From assembly GCF_003967195.1 (NCBI RefSeq), contig NZ_AP018725.1, positions 1,736,001 to 1,800,000 of the forward strand: a stretch of 64,000 nucleotides of DNA. Direction: 5' to 3'. The notes beneath the pieces were generated by a model. It was not told the DNA's origin. It saw nothing but the letters and a program-made list of their open reading frames with translations, and made no database searches. The position numbers and the translations under genes are program-made. Shown piece after piece: positions 1 to 8,630 of the stretch (the first letter of the stretch is position 1; each line of letters begins with the position of its first letter). The stretch is from Sulfuriflexus mobilis. Lineage in GTDB: Bacteria; Pseudomonadota; Gammaproteobacteria; AKS1.

Positions 1-45
1 GGCCTTCAGTGCTTCGGAAATAATCTGTTCGAGTTCAGTATTCAT
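1..45 (-). CDS. pheS: Phenylalanyl-tRNA synthetase alpha subunit, N-terminal fragment
   Basis: Only the first 15 codons are inside the window; the gene runs off the left edge on the minus strand. The peptide MNTELEQIISEALKA resembles the start of the PheS N-terminal coiled coil. The position directly after rplT is the standard gammaproteobacterial order infC-rpmI-rplT-pheST. PheS is the catalytic subunit that charges tRNA-Phe. A strong hairpin with a T-run lies between rplT and this start, so expression may depend on readthrough or on a promoter in the gap. The identification rests mainly on synteny because the fragment is short. Confidence 0.85.
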   Translation of the reverse strand, partial: MNTELEQIISEALKA

Positions 46-100
46 GCTTTGTAATTTTATTTTGAGATCTCTTCACTGAATCTTATTTATTGGAATGCAT

Positions 101-136
101 AAAAAAACAGGGGAAAGACTTTAGGCCTTTCCCCTG
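101..136 (-). terminator. Rho-independent terminator or attenuator between rplT and pheS
   Basis: On the minus strand a perfect 10-bp stem, CAGGGGAAAG paired with CTTTCCCCTG, closes a 9-nt loop and is followed directly by seven T residues. This is a textbook intrinsic terminator, 33 nt after the rplT stop and 56 nt before the pheS start. In E. coli the same gap holds the pheM leader peptide and the pheST attenuator. No Phe-rich leader ORF is visible here, so I call it a terminator whose use as an attenuator is unproven. Confidence 0.85.
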
Positions 137-168
137 ATGTATTTCACAAGCTGTTACGACAGTTTGAT

Positions 169-522
169 TTACAGGGCGGCCTTGGCCTGTTCTGCAATCG
201 CTGCAAAACCTGTCTTATCAAATACTGCAATATCAGCCAGTACCTTACGGTCGATTTCGATCTCGGCCTTCTTCAGACCATTGATCATACGACTGTAAGA
301 CAAACCACATTCACGTGCAGCAGCGTTGATACGGGCAATCCACAATGCGCGGAACTGACGCTTACGCTGACGGCGGTCACGGTAAGCATACTGACCGGCC
401 TTGGTAACAGCCTGAACGGCTACACGATATACATTCTTGCGACGACCACTATAGCCCTTCGCAAGTTTAAAAACCTTATTATGGCGTGCACGTGCAAGCG
501 TGCCGCGTTTTACTCTGGCCAT
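169..522 (-). CDS. rplT: 50S ribosomal protein L20
   Basis: Encodes a 117-residue basic protein starting [24 protein letters not shown], the usual L20 start and length. L20 binds 23S rRNA early in large-subunit assembly. In E. coli it also represses its own operon by binding the rpmI leader mRNA. The gene lies 12 nt after rpmI and is clearly co-transcribed with it. A strong terminator follows the stop codon. Confidence 0.98.
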   Translation of the reverse strand: MARVKRGTLARARHNKVFKLAKGYSGRRKNVYRVAVQAVTKAGQYAYRDRRQRKRQFRALWIARINAAARECGLSYSRMINGLKKAEIEIDRKVLADIAVFDKTGFAAIAEQAKAAL

Positions 523-534
523 TAATCCTTCCCC

Positions 535-732
535 TTAAACGTAAGGCAACATGCGGCGAATAGATGCCACATCTTTAGCGTTAATCATTGCAGCAGAACG
601 CAGGTGACGCTTACGCTTGGTGCTCTTCTTGGTCAGGATATGACGACGGTGTGACTGGATACGCTTGAAACCACCTGAGGCGGTTTTCTTGAAGCGTTTC
701 GCGGCACCGCGATTCGTTTTCATCTTAGGCAT
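535..732 (-). CDS. rpmI: 50S ribosomal protein L35
   Basis: A 65-residue Lys/Arg-rich protein, [20 protein letters not shown], with the typical L35 signature and length. It is a structural protein of the large ribosomal subunit. It lies between infC and rplT. The 118-nt gap upstream (733-850) is the equivalent of the L20-controlled leader of E. coli. I did not fold it, so a regulatory pseudoknot is only a possibility. Confidence 0.97.
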   Translation of the reverse strand: MPKMKTNRGAAKRFKKTASGGFKRIQSHRRHILTKKSTKRKRHLRSAAMINAKDVASIRRMLPYV

Positions 733-850
733 TGTCTACAGACTCCAAATTACTACATCTGACTTCGCATTTTCATTTGGCTTTCGCCATCATTACAACA
801 AGCATTTAACTGGACACCTGGACCGACAAAGCCCGGCGGACAGTAGCCTG

Positions 851-1369
851 CTACTTCTTCTTTGGAGCAATGACCATCACCATCTGGCGACCTTCCATCT
901 TCGGAAACTGTTCAACAGTTCCCAATTCTGCAAGATCCTCCTCGACGCGCTTAAGTAAATCGCGGCCAAGGTTCTGGTGAGCCATTTCACGACCACGGAA
1001 ACGTAAGGTTACCTTGGTCTTGTCTCCCTGCTCCAGAAAGCGCTTCAGGTTGCGAAGTTTTACCTGATAGTCGCCAACTTCTGTGCCAGGCCGGAACTTG
1101 ATTTCCTTAACCTGGCTTTGTTTCTGTTTCTTGCGCGAAGACTGTTGCTTCTTGCTGTTCTCGAACCTGAACTTGCCATAATCCATAATACGGCAAACGG
1201 GTGGTTCTGCAGCGGGCACAATCTCCACAAGGTCCAAACTGACCTCTTTAGCCTTCTCGAGCGCCTCGGCGATCTTTACAACACCTACCTGCTCACCATC
1301 CTGATCGATGAGACGAACTTCCGGTACGGTAATGTCTTCATTGAGACGCGTCTTCTTGTCTATAGCGAT
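851..1369 (-). CDS. infC: Translation initiation factor IF-3, with a rare AUC start
   Basis: Encodes IF-3, which binds the 30S subunit, prevents premature 50S joining and rejects non-standard start codons. The frame reads [20 protein letters not shown], then [17 protein letters not shown] and [20 protein letters not shown], and ends VIAPKKK, covering both IF-3 domains. No ATG, GTG or TTG lies at the expected N-terminus. The best start is AUC at 1369-1367, eight bases after a perfect GGAGG, giving 172 aa. The ATG just after that Shine-Dalgarno sequence is out of frame, and a TTG at 1237 would remove most of the N-domain. AUU, AUC and AUA starts are characteristic of infC and allow IF-3 autoregulation. 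The thrS stop is only 3 nt upstream. Confidence 0.95.
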   Translation of the reverse strand: MAIDKKTRLNEDITVPEVRLIDQDGEQVGVVKIAEALEKAKEVSLDLVEIVPAAEPPVCRIMDYGKFRFENSKKQQSSRKKQKQSQVKEIKFRPGTEVGDYQVKLRNLKRFLEQGDKTKVTLRFRGREMAHQNLGRDLLKRVEEDLAELGTVEQFPKMEGRQMVMVIAPKKK

Positions 1370-1372
1370 ACT

Positions 1373-3298
1373 TCATTCCTCCAAAGATGCAATGCCACGA
1401 CTCGCGTTTTCTGCGGCGAGGCGTTCTGCAAAGGCCTCGATTGACATCGAGCCCAGATCCTCACCGCCGCGCGTACGGACGGCTACTGCATTGTCTTCAA
1501 CTTCGCGATCCCCCACCACGAGGATGTACGGGACGCGCTGAATTGTGTGCTCGCGGATTTTAAAGCCGATCTTCTCATTTCTCAAGTCCGAAATGACCCT
1601 GAGACCCTGTTTTTTCAGGATTTCTTCAACTTTTCGGGCATGAGCGGCCTGATTGTCGGTAATATTGCTCACCACGGCCTGGATCGGCGCCAGCCAGACC
1701 GGGAAGGCACCGGCATGGTGCTCGATGAGAATGCCGATAAAACGCTCCAGCGAGCCCAAAATAGCACGGTGCAGCATGACCGGCACCTGTTTGTCGCCGT
1801 GTTCATCGATATAGCTGGCATCGAGGCGGCCCGGCATGGAGAAATCGACCTGGATGGTGCCGCACTGCCAGACACGGTCGAGGCAGTCCTTGAGGGAAAA
1901 CTCGATCTTCGGCCCGTAGAAGGCGCCCTCGCCCGGCTGCAGGTCCCACTCCAGGCCCTTGGCGTTGAGGGCCTGTTCGAGGGCGTGCTCGGCCTTGTCC
2001 CAGATCGCATCTGCGCCGACACGCTCTTCCGGGCGGGTCGAGAGCTTGATGATGACCTCGTTGAAGCCAAAATCGGCATAGACCTTGAACAGCAGGTCGA
2101 TAAAGGTGCTGACCTCTTCCTGGATCTGGCCCTCGGTACAGAAGATGTGTGCATCGTCCTGGGTGAAGTTACGCAGGCGCATCAGGCCGTGCAGCGTGCC
2201 AGAGGGCTCATTACGGTGGCAGGAACCGAACTCGGCCATGCGCAACGGCAGCTCGCGGTAACTCTTCAGGCCCTGGTTGAAGATCTGGATGTGGCAGGGG
2301 CAGTTCATCGGCTTGACCGCGTAATCGCGGTTTTCGACATGGGTGGTAAACATCATGTCCTGGAACTTGTCCCAGTGGCCGGACTTCTCCCACAGGCTAC
2401 GATCGACGATCTGTGGTGTGTGCACCTCGTTATAGCCATTCGCCTCCAGCACGCTGCGCACATACTCGACCACGTTCTGGTAGATCGACCAGCCCTTCGC
2501 GTGCCAGAAGATCATGCCCGGCGCCTCTTCCTGGGCGTGGAACAGGTCATGGCGCTTGGCCAGCTTGCGGTGATCGCGCTTCTCCGCCTCTTCAATACGG
2601 TGCAGGTAGGCCTTCAGGTCCTTTTTATTGGCGAAGGCAGTGCCGTAGATGCGCTGCAGCATCTCGTTATTGGAGTCGCCCCGCCAGTAGGCCCCGGCCA
2701 GCTTGGTCAGCTTGAAGGCCTTGAGCTTGCCGGTGGACGGTACGTGCGGACCACGGCACAGGTCGATGAAATCGCCCTGCTTGTAGAGCGAGAGCTGCTC
2801 ACCGTGCGGGATACTCTCGATGATCTCGGCCTTGTAGACCTCGCCCATATTACCGAAGAAATCGATGGCCTCCTCGCGCGGCATGACACTGCGGCTGACC
2901 GGGATATCCTGCTTGACCAGCTCGGCCATCTTGTTCTCGATGGCGGTCAGGTCTTCCGGGGTAAAGGGACGCTCATAGGCAAAATCGTAGTAAAAACCAT
3001 TCTCGATCACCGGGCCAATGGTCACCTGCGCCTCGGGAAAGAGGCTCTTCACGGCCTGGGCCAGCAGGTGCGCGGTCGAGTGGCGGATGATCTCCAGCCC
3101 CGCCTCGTCGCGCTCGGTGATGATCGCCAGCTCGACGTCGTTTTCGATGACATGCGAGGCATCGAGCACCTGCTCGCCGATTTTGCCACCCAGGGCGGCC
3201 TTGGCCAGGCCCGGACCGATATCCGCGGCCACATCGAGGATGGAGACAGGCTGAGAAAATTTGCGTTGACTACCGTCTGGTAGCGTAATGACTGGCAT
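1373..3298 (-). CDS. thrS: Threonyl-tRNA synthetase
   Basis: A 641-residue class II aminoacyl-tRNA synthetase that charges tRNA-Thr. The TGS domain occupies about the first 65 residues. The editing domain carries HSTAH near residue 73 and the DLCRGPH motif. The catalytic core contains KPMNCPCHI, which supplies the zinc-ligand cysteine, and a class II motif-2-like stretch [14 protein letters not shown]. The C-terminal anticodon-binding domain ends near residue 640. Length and domain order are normal. The start has a good Shine-Dalgarno sequence (AAGGGGA). The 243-nt leader between this gene and tRNA-Val holds a series of small hairpins, annotated separately. Confidence 0.98.
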   Translation of the reverse strand: MPVITLPDGSQRKFSQPVSILDVAADIGPGLAKAALGGKIGEQVLDASHVIENDVELAIITERDEAGLEIIRHSTAHLLAQAVKSLFPEAQVTIGPVIENGFYYDFAYERPFTPEDLTAIENKMAELVKQDIPVSRSVMPREEAIDFFGNMGEVYKAEIIESIPHGEQLSLYKQGDFIDLCRGPHVPSTGKLKAFKLTKLAGAYWRGDSNNEMLQRIYGTAFANKKDLKAYLHRIEEAEKRDHRKLAKRHDLFHAQEEAPGMIFWHAKGWSIYQNVVEYVRSVLEANGYNEVHTPQIVDRSLWEKSGHWDKFQDMMFTTHVENRDYAVKPMNCPCHIQIFNQGLKSYRELPLRMAEFGSCHRNEPSGTLHGLMRLRNFTQDDAHIFCTEGQIQEEVSTFIDLLFKVYADFGFNEVIIKLSTRPEERVGADAIWDKAEHALEQALNAKGLEWDLQPGEGAFYGPKIEFSLKDCLDRVWQCGTIQVDFSMPGRLDASYIDEHGDKQVPVMLHRAILGSLERFIGILIEHHAGAFPVWLAPIQAVVSNITDNQAAHARKVEEILKKQGLRVISDLRNEKIGFKIREHTIQRVPYILVVGDREVEDNAVAVRTRGGEDLGSMSIEAFAERLAAENASRGIASLEE

Positions 3299-3360
3299 AA
3301 CGTTCCCCTTTATCAGTGGCGACCCCTACCAAAGGCCGCGTGCGGGTTAAATTTAGAAGA

Positions 3361-3535
3361 ATGGCGGATAAAAATCCGCCATGGGCTCAAAGAAGCCTTT
3401 CAGGCTTCATTATGCTGTCTCACAGAACGCCTATAGCGTTCTTCATGAGTTGCCCAGACTCACTGGGACAGTGAGTGGGGTATTCATGATGATGCCTGAA
3501 AGGCATCTATGATCCCTACACCTACGGTGTCAGGG
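3361..3535. repeat. Cluster of six small near-perfect palindromes between tRNA-Val and thrS
   Basis: Six compact hairpins follow one another: ATGGCGGAT-aaaa-ATCCGCCAT (3361-3382), GAAGCCT-ttc-AGGCTTC (3392-3408), AGAACGC-ctata-GCGTTCT (3424-3442), ACTCACTG-gga-CAGTGAGT (3458-3476), GATGCCT-gaa-AGGCATC (3491-3507) and ACACC-tac-GGTGT (3518-3530, with an outer CCCT/AGGG stem). The second and fifth are also near reverse complements of each other (GCCTTTCAGGC and GCCTGAAAGGC), so the whole block has nested symmetry like a REP/BIME doublet. None is followed by a clear T-run. The cluster lies 3' of tRNA-Val and 5' of thrS, so it may be a repeat element, a processing region or part of the thrS leader. 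Confidence 0.75.
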
Positions 3536-3541
3536 CAAAAT

Positions 3542-3618
3542 TGGTAGGCACGAGTGGATTCGAACCACCGACCCCCACCATGTCAAGGTGGTGCTCTAAC
3601 CAACTGAGCTACGTGCCT
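3542..3618 (-). tRNA. tRNA-Val (GAC anticodon)
   Basis: The minus strand gives a complete cloverleaf. The acceptor stem AGGCACG pairs with CGTGCCT, the D arm is TAGCTCAGTTGGTTAGAGC, the anticodon stem-loop is CACCTTGACATGGTG with anticodon GAC, the T arm contains GGTTCGAATCC, and the 3' ACCA is encoded. The core closely matches E. coli tRNA-Val(GAC). It decodes GUC and GUU. A strong promoter lies directly upstream. Confidence 0.97.
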
Positions 3619-3636
3619 AAAGTCAAACAGGTGGGC

Positions 3637-3664
3637 ATTGTATAGCTTCAAAGGATTTTGTCAA
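3637..3664 (-). promoter_or_regulatory. Sigma-70-type promoter of tRNA-Val
   Basis: On the minus strand a perfect -35 box TTGACA (3664-3659) is separated by 16 nt from a -10 box TACAAT (3642-3637). Transcription would begin about 10-12 nt before the tRNA 5' end. Placement and box quality are typical of a stable-RNA promoter. Confidence 0.8.
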
Positions 3665-3838
3665 AGCCCATTTAAGCCTTTGGTTTAAAAAAGAATAATC
3701 ATCATACTATTTAGGCATACAGCTACCTGTACCCCTCCCATGTACAAGGATGACAGCGCCTATGGCAACCAACCTGAACACAACCCCCATGCAGGCCCAT
3801 ATTGAGAGGCATAGGCAAATGGCCATCATCACAATGCA

Positions 3839-4714
3839 TTACTCCGGCAAATCCTGGCTCTCAAGCAGGAAGGGTCGTGGAGAAAACCCGAGGTCATTTT
3901 CAGCTTCTTTATGCTCAAACACCAAATCCCGGCTCATACGCTCGGCCATGGCGGTCGACCACTGCCGATAACGTGGCAAACGGCGCAATACAGTCACCAT
4001 CAGATGGAAAGCCCAGAGCGGGACAGTCAGTAAGCGTGTACGACGATCAAGCGCAGTAAAAACACGGCCGACCATGTCACGATAAGTAAGTGTCTCGCCA
4101 CCGGAAATATTATAAGCCCGGTTCGCCGCACAAGGTGCCTGCAAGGCGGCCAGACAGGCACCCGCTACATCCGCTGCATGAACAGGCTGCCGCAGGCCCT
4201 TTGCCTTACCAAACAACGGGAAAAAACCAAACCGCCGGATGAACCGGATAATCTCGGAGATGTTCTTGTCCCGCCCCAGGCCATAAATCAACGTCGGGCG
4301 CAGGATCACCCATTCCACCCCACGGCTCTCCGCCCACTCCCGTACACGCGCTTCTGCATCAGCAAGACGCAGAGCTGTGGCTTGTTCCTCCAAATCGGTG
4401 GAATCATCTTTGGTAAAACGGCTGGTAGAAGATAGTGCCACGACTCGTTGTGCTCCATACGCCGCCAATAAGTCAAAGTAGTCTGGCAGTACCCAAATAG
4501 GCGCGACACAAATCCAGTGCTCAATCTTATCCCCTACTTCCGTATGAGGATTAGAGAGAGGAACAATCGACCGCCACTCAATACCAACAGCTTCACTTTT
4601 TCTGGTTTGTCTCGAGAACGCCATCACTTGCCACTGCGATTCTGTCATCAATGACAGCAGGCACTCACCGACCAGACTTTTCGCACCTAACAGGCCAACG
4701 TGATTCTCATCCAC
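3839..4714 (-). CDS. Atypical short-chain dehydrogenase / NAD-dependent epimerase-like protein
   Basis: A 291-residue protein with a Rossmann-type N-terminus (GLLGAKSLVGECLL) and SDR-like segments ILRPTLIYGLGRDKNI and PVHAADVAGACLAAL, followed by YNISGGETLTYRDMV. The usual YxxxK catalytic pair is absent where expected after SSTSRFTK, which is typical of atypical extended SDRs related to NDUFA9-like proteins. It may act on a nucleotide sugar or a lipid-linked intermediate; the substrate is unknown. The GTG start overlaps the upstream glycosyltransferase by 8 nt (GTGGATGA), so the two are probably translationally coupled. It is the last gene of the first polysaccharide locus. Confidence 0.8.
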   Translation of the reverse strand: MDENHVGLLGAKSLVGECLLSLMTESQWQVMAFSRQTRKSEAVGIEWRSIVPLSNPHTEVGDKIEHWICVAPIWVLPDYFDLLAAYGAQRVVALSSTSRFTKDDSTDLEEQATALRLADAEARVREWAESRGVEWVILRPTLIYGLGRDKNISEIIRFIRRFGFFPLFGKAKGLRQPVHAADVAGACLAALQAPCAANRAYNISGGETLTYRDMVGRVFTALDRRTRLLTVPLWAFHLMVTVLRRLPRYRQWSTAMAERMSRDLVFEHKEAENDLGFSPRPFLLESQDLPE

Positions 4715-5600
4715 GCCCGAGACCTAACCACTGTCCAGCGCGGCGTGCAGTGTAATATACCGCCACGCCGCCAAAACGCACCCAGACACCCAAAACAACA
4801 AGCCACATTAATACACCCGGATACTGATGCCTGAAAAATTTATGATAAAACCGCAACATACCCTTGTGCTTATGCCACTCGACAAAGATAGGCCTACTTC
4901 GGCTACACGTTCCCTGTGCATGAGTAATCTGAGCACTAGGCACAAACATAATCTTCCAGCCTTTTCGCCGAAATCGCATGCACCAGTCCAGATCCTCAAC
5001 ATGCAGAAAATAACCTTCGTCCCATGGACCTACATCATTCATCGCCTCACGCTTAATCAACATACAAGCACCAGAAATCGCCTCAACCTCAATCGGCTGA
5101 TCGGGCAGAGGCTGCTTGTGCAAATGAAAATCAAAAAACAGACGAGGCCAACGACTTTCGAGATGGTATAGACCAAAAGCGCGTACAAAAGAACGCCAAG
5201 GTGTGGGTACGGCCCGACGGCCACCTGCTTGTTCTGTCCCATCCGAATTAACAAGCAAGCCCCCGACCATGCCCACGCGATCATCAACACGCATAGACTC
5301 TAATAATTTAACCAACATTCCCGGTTTGACTAAACAATCAGGATTGAGGAACAATAAGAACGGTGCTGCAGCAACATGCGCCCCGCTATTACAAGCTGCT
5401 GCGAAACCAACATTGGTTGGATTTTTAATTATCTGTACGCACGGCAATCCCGGCAAGGCATCCAAACTACTATCCGTAGATGCATTATCAACCACGATAA
5501 TTTCTATTTCCAATGGACAATTCAGCAACGAATCGACGCAGTCACGCAAAAATTCACCTGCATTATAATTGACAATGATTATTGAAACGACGGCACTCAT
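4707..5600 (-). CDS. Family 2 glycosyltransferase, rhamnosyltransferase-like
   Basis: A 297-residue GT-A enzyme. The N-terminus SIIIVNYNAGEFLRDCVDSL and the acidic patch VVDNASTDSS near residue 36 form the nucleotide-sugar site. FLNPDCLVKPG supplies a DxD-like motif near residue 90. ISGACMLIKREA and WDEGYFLHVEDLDWCMRF mark the acceptor half. This pattern matches RfbF/WbbL-type dTDP-rhamnosyltransferases, and rmlBACD in the same locus supports that donor. The exact linkage cannot be read from sequence. The C-terminus has a hydrophobic stretch (MWLVVLGVWV) that may touch the membrane. Confidence 0.88.
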   Translation of the reverse strand: MSAVVSIIIVNYNAGEFLRDCVDSLLNCPLEIEIIVVDNASTDSSLDALPGLPCVQIIKNPTNVGFAAACNSGAHVAAAPFLLFLNPDCLVKPGMLVKLLESMRVDDRVGMVGGLLVNSDGTEQAGGRRAVPTPWRSFVRAFGLYHLESRWPRLFFDFHLHKQPLPDQPIEVEAISGACMLIKREAMNDVGPWDEGYFLHVEDLDWCMRFRRKGWKIMFVPSAQITHAQGTCSRSRPIFVEWHKHKGMLRFYHKFFRHQYPGVLMWLVVLGVWVRFGGVAVYYTARRAGQWLGLGRG

Positions 5601-5709
5601 ATTATGTTTTTACTCAGTTTTTGTTGAAACCATTCTATTTTTTAATATCGTGACCATTGTCGTCCATTGAGGTTTTACCAACCATATCTCTATGTGCGCA
5701 TTGCATGAC

Positions 5710-7149
5710 TCACCACCATGACCTGAAACGTCTAAACGCCCGGTAAACTGTCCTAGAAAACAGCCTTCTTATATTTAACTGGCGTTCCATCCAAAGTGCC
5801 CATTCATCACTTTCGACAGAAAATGTGTCAGATAAATCATTAGGCTTAGGACGGCTGTGAACTACGCCATTGAGAATTCCTTGAAGATTTTTACCAGAGT
5901 GAAATTCTTCATAATGCATACGACCTAAACGACTTTCTTTTTCGAGATCAGTAGAGGTTACTGAAGCACAATAATTCAGTAATTCATCAGGAAAACGCCA
6001 ACTAAAGGCTTCTGAGTAGGCAAGCTCAATCCCACTCAGGACTCGGGAGAAGATATGTCTATGCAAGGCCACCGGAATACCCGCCCCCATTGCTTCGATC
6101 AACGTCAGTCCCCCACCATACGGGAAAGATGCAACATACAAGTCAACCCGATAATCATATAGAGCCTTCCATATACTAGGCACCCAAGGCGTGTAAATAA
6201 ACCGACCCGGCTGAATGCCATAACGCTTCAGTCCTCGTCGAATTTTAAACAGTGCCCACGGGGACAGCCGGCCAATATGGATGTGACGTCCTCCTGTAGC
6301 CTTCAGTAGTTTAGGCACTATATCAAGATAACTTATGAAGTAAGGAATTTCGATTTTGTTTGATCTGGCTGCCGTACAGGTAGTAAGTACCCCATCATGA
6401 CAGAATGGCAAATCAGCGTGACGTTCTCCTTTATCCTCAACAGTCAGTGGAATATAGGTATTATCGATACCTAATACATCCCGGCAATGGTGATAGCCCA
6501 TTGGATGAAAATCAATATGCTCCAAATGAGACAAATAAACACCCAAGCAAAGATGGTGGTCACCATGATGATAAAAGCTGGCATCAAGCTTCATCTCAGG
6601 CTGAATGGCCGCAATAGCGACACTATCCTGATGGTGATTGAATAAATAAACTTTTTTCGGATGAATATTTAAAAGGCGCTTCTGTAACCACGTTAACCGT
6701 TGTTGATAATTAGCCTTCGGTGCTTGCTCAAATACAATGTTGGTATATTTGGCTAAATAGTCAGAATCTGACCTTCCCGCCAACTCTGTCGACAAGATGA
6801 TATGTTGCCCATCAGGTTGCGCTCTGATGAAGTCTTCAATGACGCGGGTGTGCCCGCCTGATTTTTGCAACTTGGTGACGATGTAAACAAAGCCTGACTG
6901 GTCCTGCTGCTCTTGTGACACATCTTCGTTTTCTCGTATAATTTCTGCAAGACTGGCTTTCCCGATGTGCTGGCATAGATCATCCAGCGTTTTAGAACCG
7001 AAAACCTGTGAGGTGCACAATGGTTCAGTAATAATGCGTTCTACAAAATCGTGAATCAATCGTAGCGCTTGATCAAGATGGCCTCTGCCAGTTAAGCGCG
7101 ACACGTCCAGTTCAACAGAGTGCAAAGATTTGTGTCTTCTAACGTTCAC
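5710..7149 (-). CDS. GT-B-fold glycosyltransferase-like protein
   Basis: A 479-residue protein. The first 90 or so residues are poorly conserved and may be helical. Then come FVYIVTKLQKSGGHTRVIEDF, which looks like the glycine-rich N-lobe of a GT4-type enzyme, and in the C-lobe YTPWVPSIWKALYDYRVDLYVASFPYGGGLTLIEAMGAGIPV, which matches the donor-site loop EAMGAGIPV of GT-B transferases. YLFNHHQDSVAIAA and SFYHHGDHHLCLG are His-rich features between the lobes. The start is GTG, with GGA about 8-10 nt upstream. Donor and acceptor are unknown. It is the gene next to the divergent AT-rich gap at 7150-7526. Confidence 0.75.
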   Translation of the reverse strand: MNVRRHKSLHSVELDVSRLTGRGHLDQALRLIHDFVERIITEPLCTSQVFGSKTLDDLCQHIGKASLAEIIRENEDVSQEQQDQSGFVYIVTKLQKSGGHTRVIEDFIRAQPDGQHIILSTELAGRSDSDYLAKYTNIVFEQAPKANYQQRLTWLQKRLLNIHPKKVYLFNHHQDSVAIAAIQPEMKLDASFYHHGDHHLCLGVYLSHLEHIDFHPMGYHHCRDVLGIDNTYIPLTVEDKGERHADLPFCHDGVLTTCTAARSNKIEIPYFISYLDIVPKLLKATGGRHIHIGRLSPWALFKIRRGLKRYGIQPGRFIYTPWVPSIWKALYDYRVDLYVASFPYGGGLTLIEAMGAGIPVALHRHIFSRVLSGIELAYSEAFSWRFPDELLNYCASVTSTDLEKESRLGRMHYEEFHSGKNLQGILNGVVHSRPKPNDLSDTFSVESDEWALWMERQLNIRRLFSRTVYRAFRRFRSWW

Positions 7150-7526
7150 TTTTCGGCTTCCGACTTATCTGCCTTGTAAAACTCTACTAAGTCCTTGGCA
7201 GAACCCAGTTTTTTCTAAGGTAATTTATGAGGAATTTCTTTTGAAAAAGTATCCCATTTGTATAAATCATATTTACTAAGTAAAATATGAAACTTAATCC
7301 TTATCAAAAGCTCCAGTATCCTTCATAATAATCGCTAGACGCGCTATTCAATCAATTAAATCCATGTAATATATAGATATGTAGTGAAAAAATATAATTT
7401 AGACCCTCAAGTAATAAATAGCTTATTCATATACGTATTAGTATACTTTCTTATAAATATTTTTTGCTTAATTTTACATTTTATATATAATTCTTTTGTA
7501 TTTCAATAGGATAAGGTGAAAAATCA
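7150..7526. other. Divergent AT-rich intergenic region
   Basis: This 377-nt gap separates the leftward glycosyltransferase from the rightward radical SAM gene. It is strongly AT-rich, especially 7320-7526, and I see no ORF in it. It holds a short perfect palindrome, TTTACT-a-AGTAAA (7272-7284), inside a longer AT-rich near-symmetry; this could be an operator but is unproven. A plausible rightward promoter is annotated separately. Extreme AT-richness next to an orientation break fits a junction of acquired DNA. Confidence 0.6.
7464..7491 (+). promoter_or_regulatory. Possible promoter for the plus-strand radical SAM operon
   Basis: TTGCTT (7464-7469) and TATAAT (7486-7491) are spaced by 16 nt and lie 35 nt upstream of the ATG at 7527. 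The -10 box is perfect, but the surrounding AT-rich sequence makes chance matches likely. The gene also has a plausible Shine-Dalgarno sequence, AAGGTG, about 9 nt before the start. Confidence 0.4.
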
Positions 7527-8498
7527 ATGGCAAAAATTCAAAATGAATATGGTTTTCAAGGGAGACTCAGTTCTGACTTCCCTTCACAGATCATTATGGA
7601 TATAACTGAAAGATGTAATCTCGCATGTATTCATTGCCCTCATCCTGAATTTACAAAGTCAGAGCATTACGCTGGTCGTTTTCTCCCCGTTGAATTAAAC
7701 AAGAAATTAGTGGATGAGGTTAAAGAACACGGTAAAGGGACCACTCAATACATCAGATATACCAGCAATGGCGAACCATTAGTCCATCCTGATGCCTATG
7801 AAATGATTGATTATGCTGTTCGTGAGTCTGGTGTCTATGTCACCTTGACAACCAATGGCACAATCATGAAAGAAAGAAAAACCAGGAGACTCCTTGAAGC
7901 TGGTGTAAATATGATTGATATAAGTATTGATGCCTTTAAAAACGAAACTTACGAAAAAGTAAGAGTACGTGGCAACCTTGATGTAACTAGAACGAATGTA
8001 TTAAACCTACTTAAATGGATAAACGAAATCGAATCACCAACAAAAGTCGTCGTCAGCTTTGTAGAACAACCACAAAATTCAGATGAAGTTAAAGACTTTG
8101 AAAAGTACTGGAATGATCAAGGCGTCGATAAGGTAGTCATAAGACGTCTTCACTCCGCCGCAGGTGAAGTTACTGAAATAGCGGATAAATTAAGAAAATC
8201 GAATGACGAAGCGCGGTATCCTTGTTTGTATCCATGGGAGAGAGTTTTAGTGAATACGGAGGGAGAGTTATGCTTCTGTCCCACAGACTGGTCTCGGAAA
8301 AGTGTACTCGCTAATTACGCAGATACGACAATAAAAGAGCTTTGGAGTAGTAAAGTTTATAATGATCTAAGAGAAGCTCATCTCAAGAACAACTTTACAA
8401 ATCATTCGTTTTGTGGGAATTGTCCTGACTGGTCTGCAACACGCTGGCCTTGGCAGGGAAAAAGCTATGCGAACATGATTGAAGAATTTATAGAATAA
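7527..8498 (+). CDS. Radical SAM protein with SPASM-like C-terminus
   Basis: A 323-residue protein. C30-x3-C34-x2-C37 (RCNLACIHC) is the canonical [4Fe-4S] cluster site that cleaves SAM. YTSNGEPLVHPDAY, TLTTNGTIM and DISIDAF are the conserved barrel-strand motifs. The C-terminal part has further cysteines, in YPCLYPW, GELCFCPTDW and FCGNCPDW, in a SPASM-like pattern that should bind auxiliary Fe-S clusters. Such proteins in glycan loci can perform oxidation, epimerisation or dehydration, but this substrate is unknown. It is the first of three plus-strand genes inserted in a minus-strand locus and is markedly AT-rich. Confidence 0.88.
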   Translation: MAKIQNEYGFQGRLSSDFPSQIIMDITERCNLACIHCPHPEFTKSEHYAGRFLPVELNKKLVDEVKEHGKGTTQYIRYTSNGEPLVHPDAYEMIDYAVRESGVYVTLTTNGTIMKERKTRRLLEAGVNMIDISIDAFKNETYEKVRVRGNLDVTRTNVLNLLKWINEIESPTKVVVSFVEQPQNSDEVKDFEKYWNDQGVDKVVIRRLHSAAGEVTEIADKLRKSNDEARYPCLYPWERVLVNTEGELCFCPTDWSRKSVLANYADTTIKELWSSKVYNDLREAHLKNNFTNHSFCGNCPDWSATRWPWQGKSYANMIEEFIE

Positions 8499-8630
8499 CA
8501 TTGTTCGGATCTCATCTATATTTTTCATGGATACCGTTTCTGGTTTGCTTTTGTCCTGTGAATTTTATTCCTCTTTTCAGCCTATAGAATATGGCTCTGT
8601 TTAACTACGTATTTATTAGTGAACTATAGT

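Noticed and set aside
1547-3283. Long plus-strand open frame (578 codons) opposite thrS
   Set aside because: It is the antisense shadow of a GC-rich conserved gene; thrS on the minus strand has all family motifs.
3299-3541. T-box-type leader for thrS
   Set aside because: The hairpins do not show T-box landmarks, and T-boxes are not expected on thrS in gammaproteobacteria.
3542-3618. tRNA-Val as an integration site for the first glycan locus
   Set aside because: The locus lies at the 5' side of the tRNA, and no repeated 3' tRNA fragment or integrase gene is visible.
3726-3749. Inverted repeat CCTGTAC/GTACAAGG downstream of the SDR gene as a terminator
   Set aside because: It has a short stem and no T-run on the minus strand; it is probably incidental.
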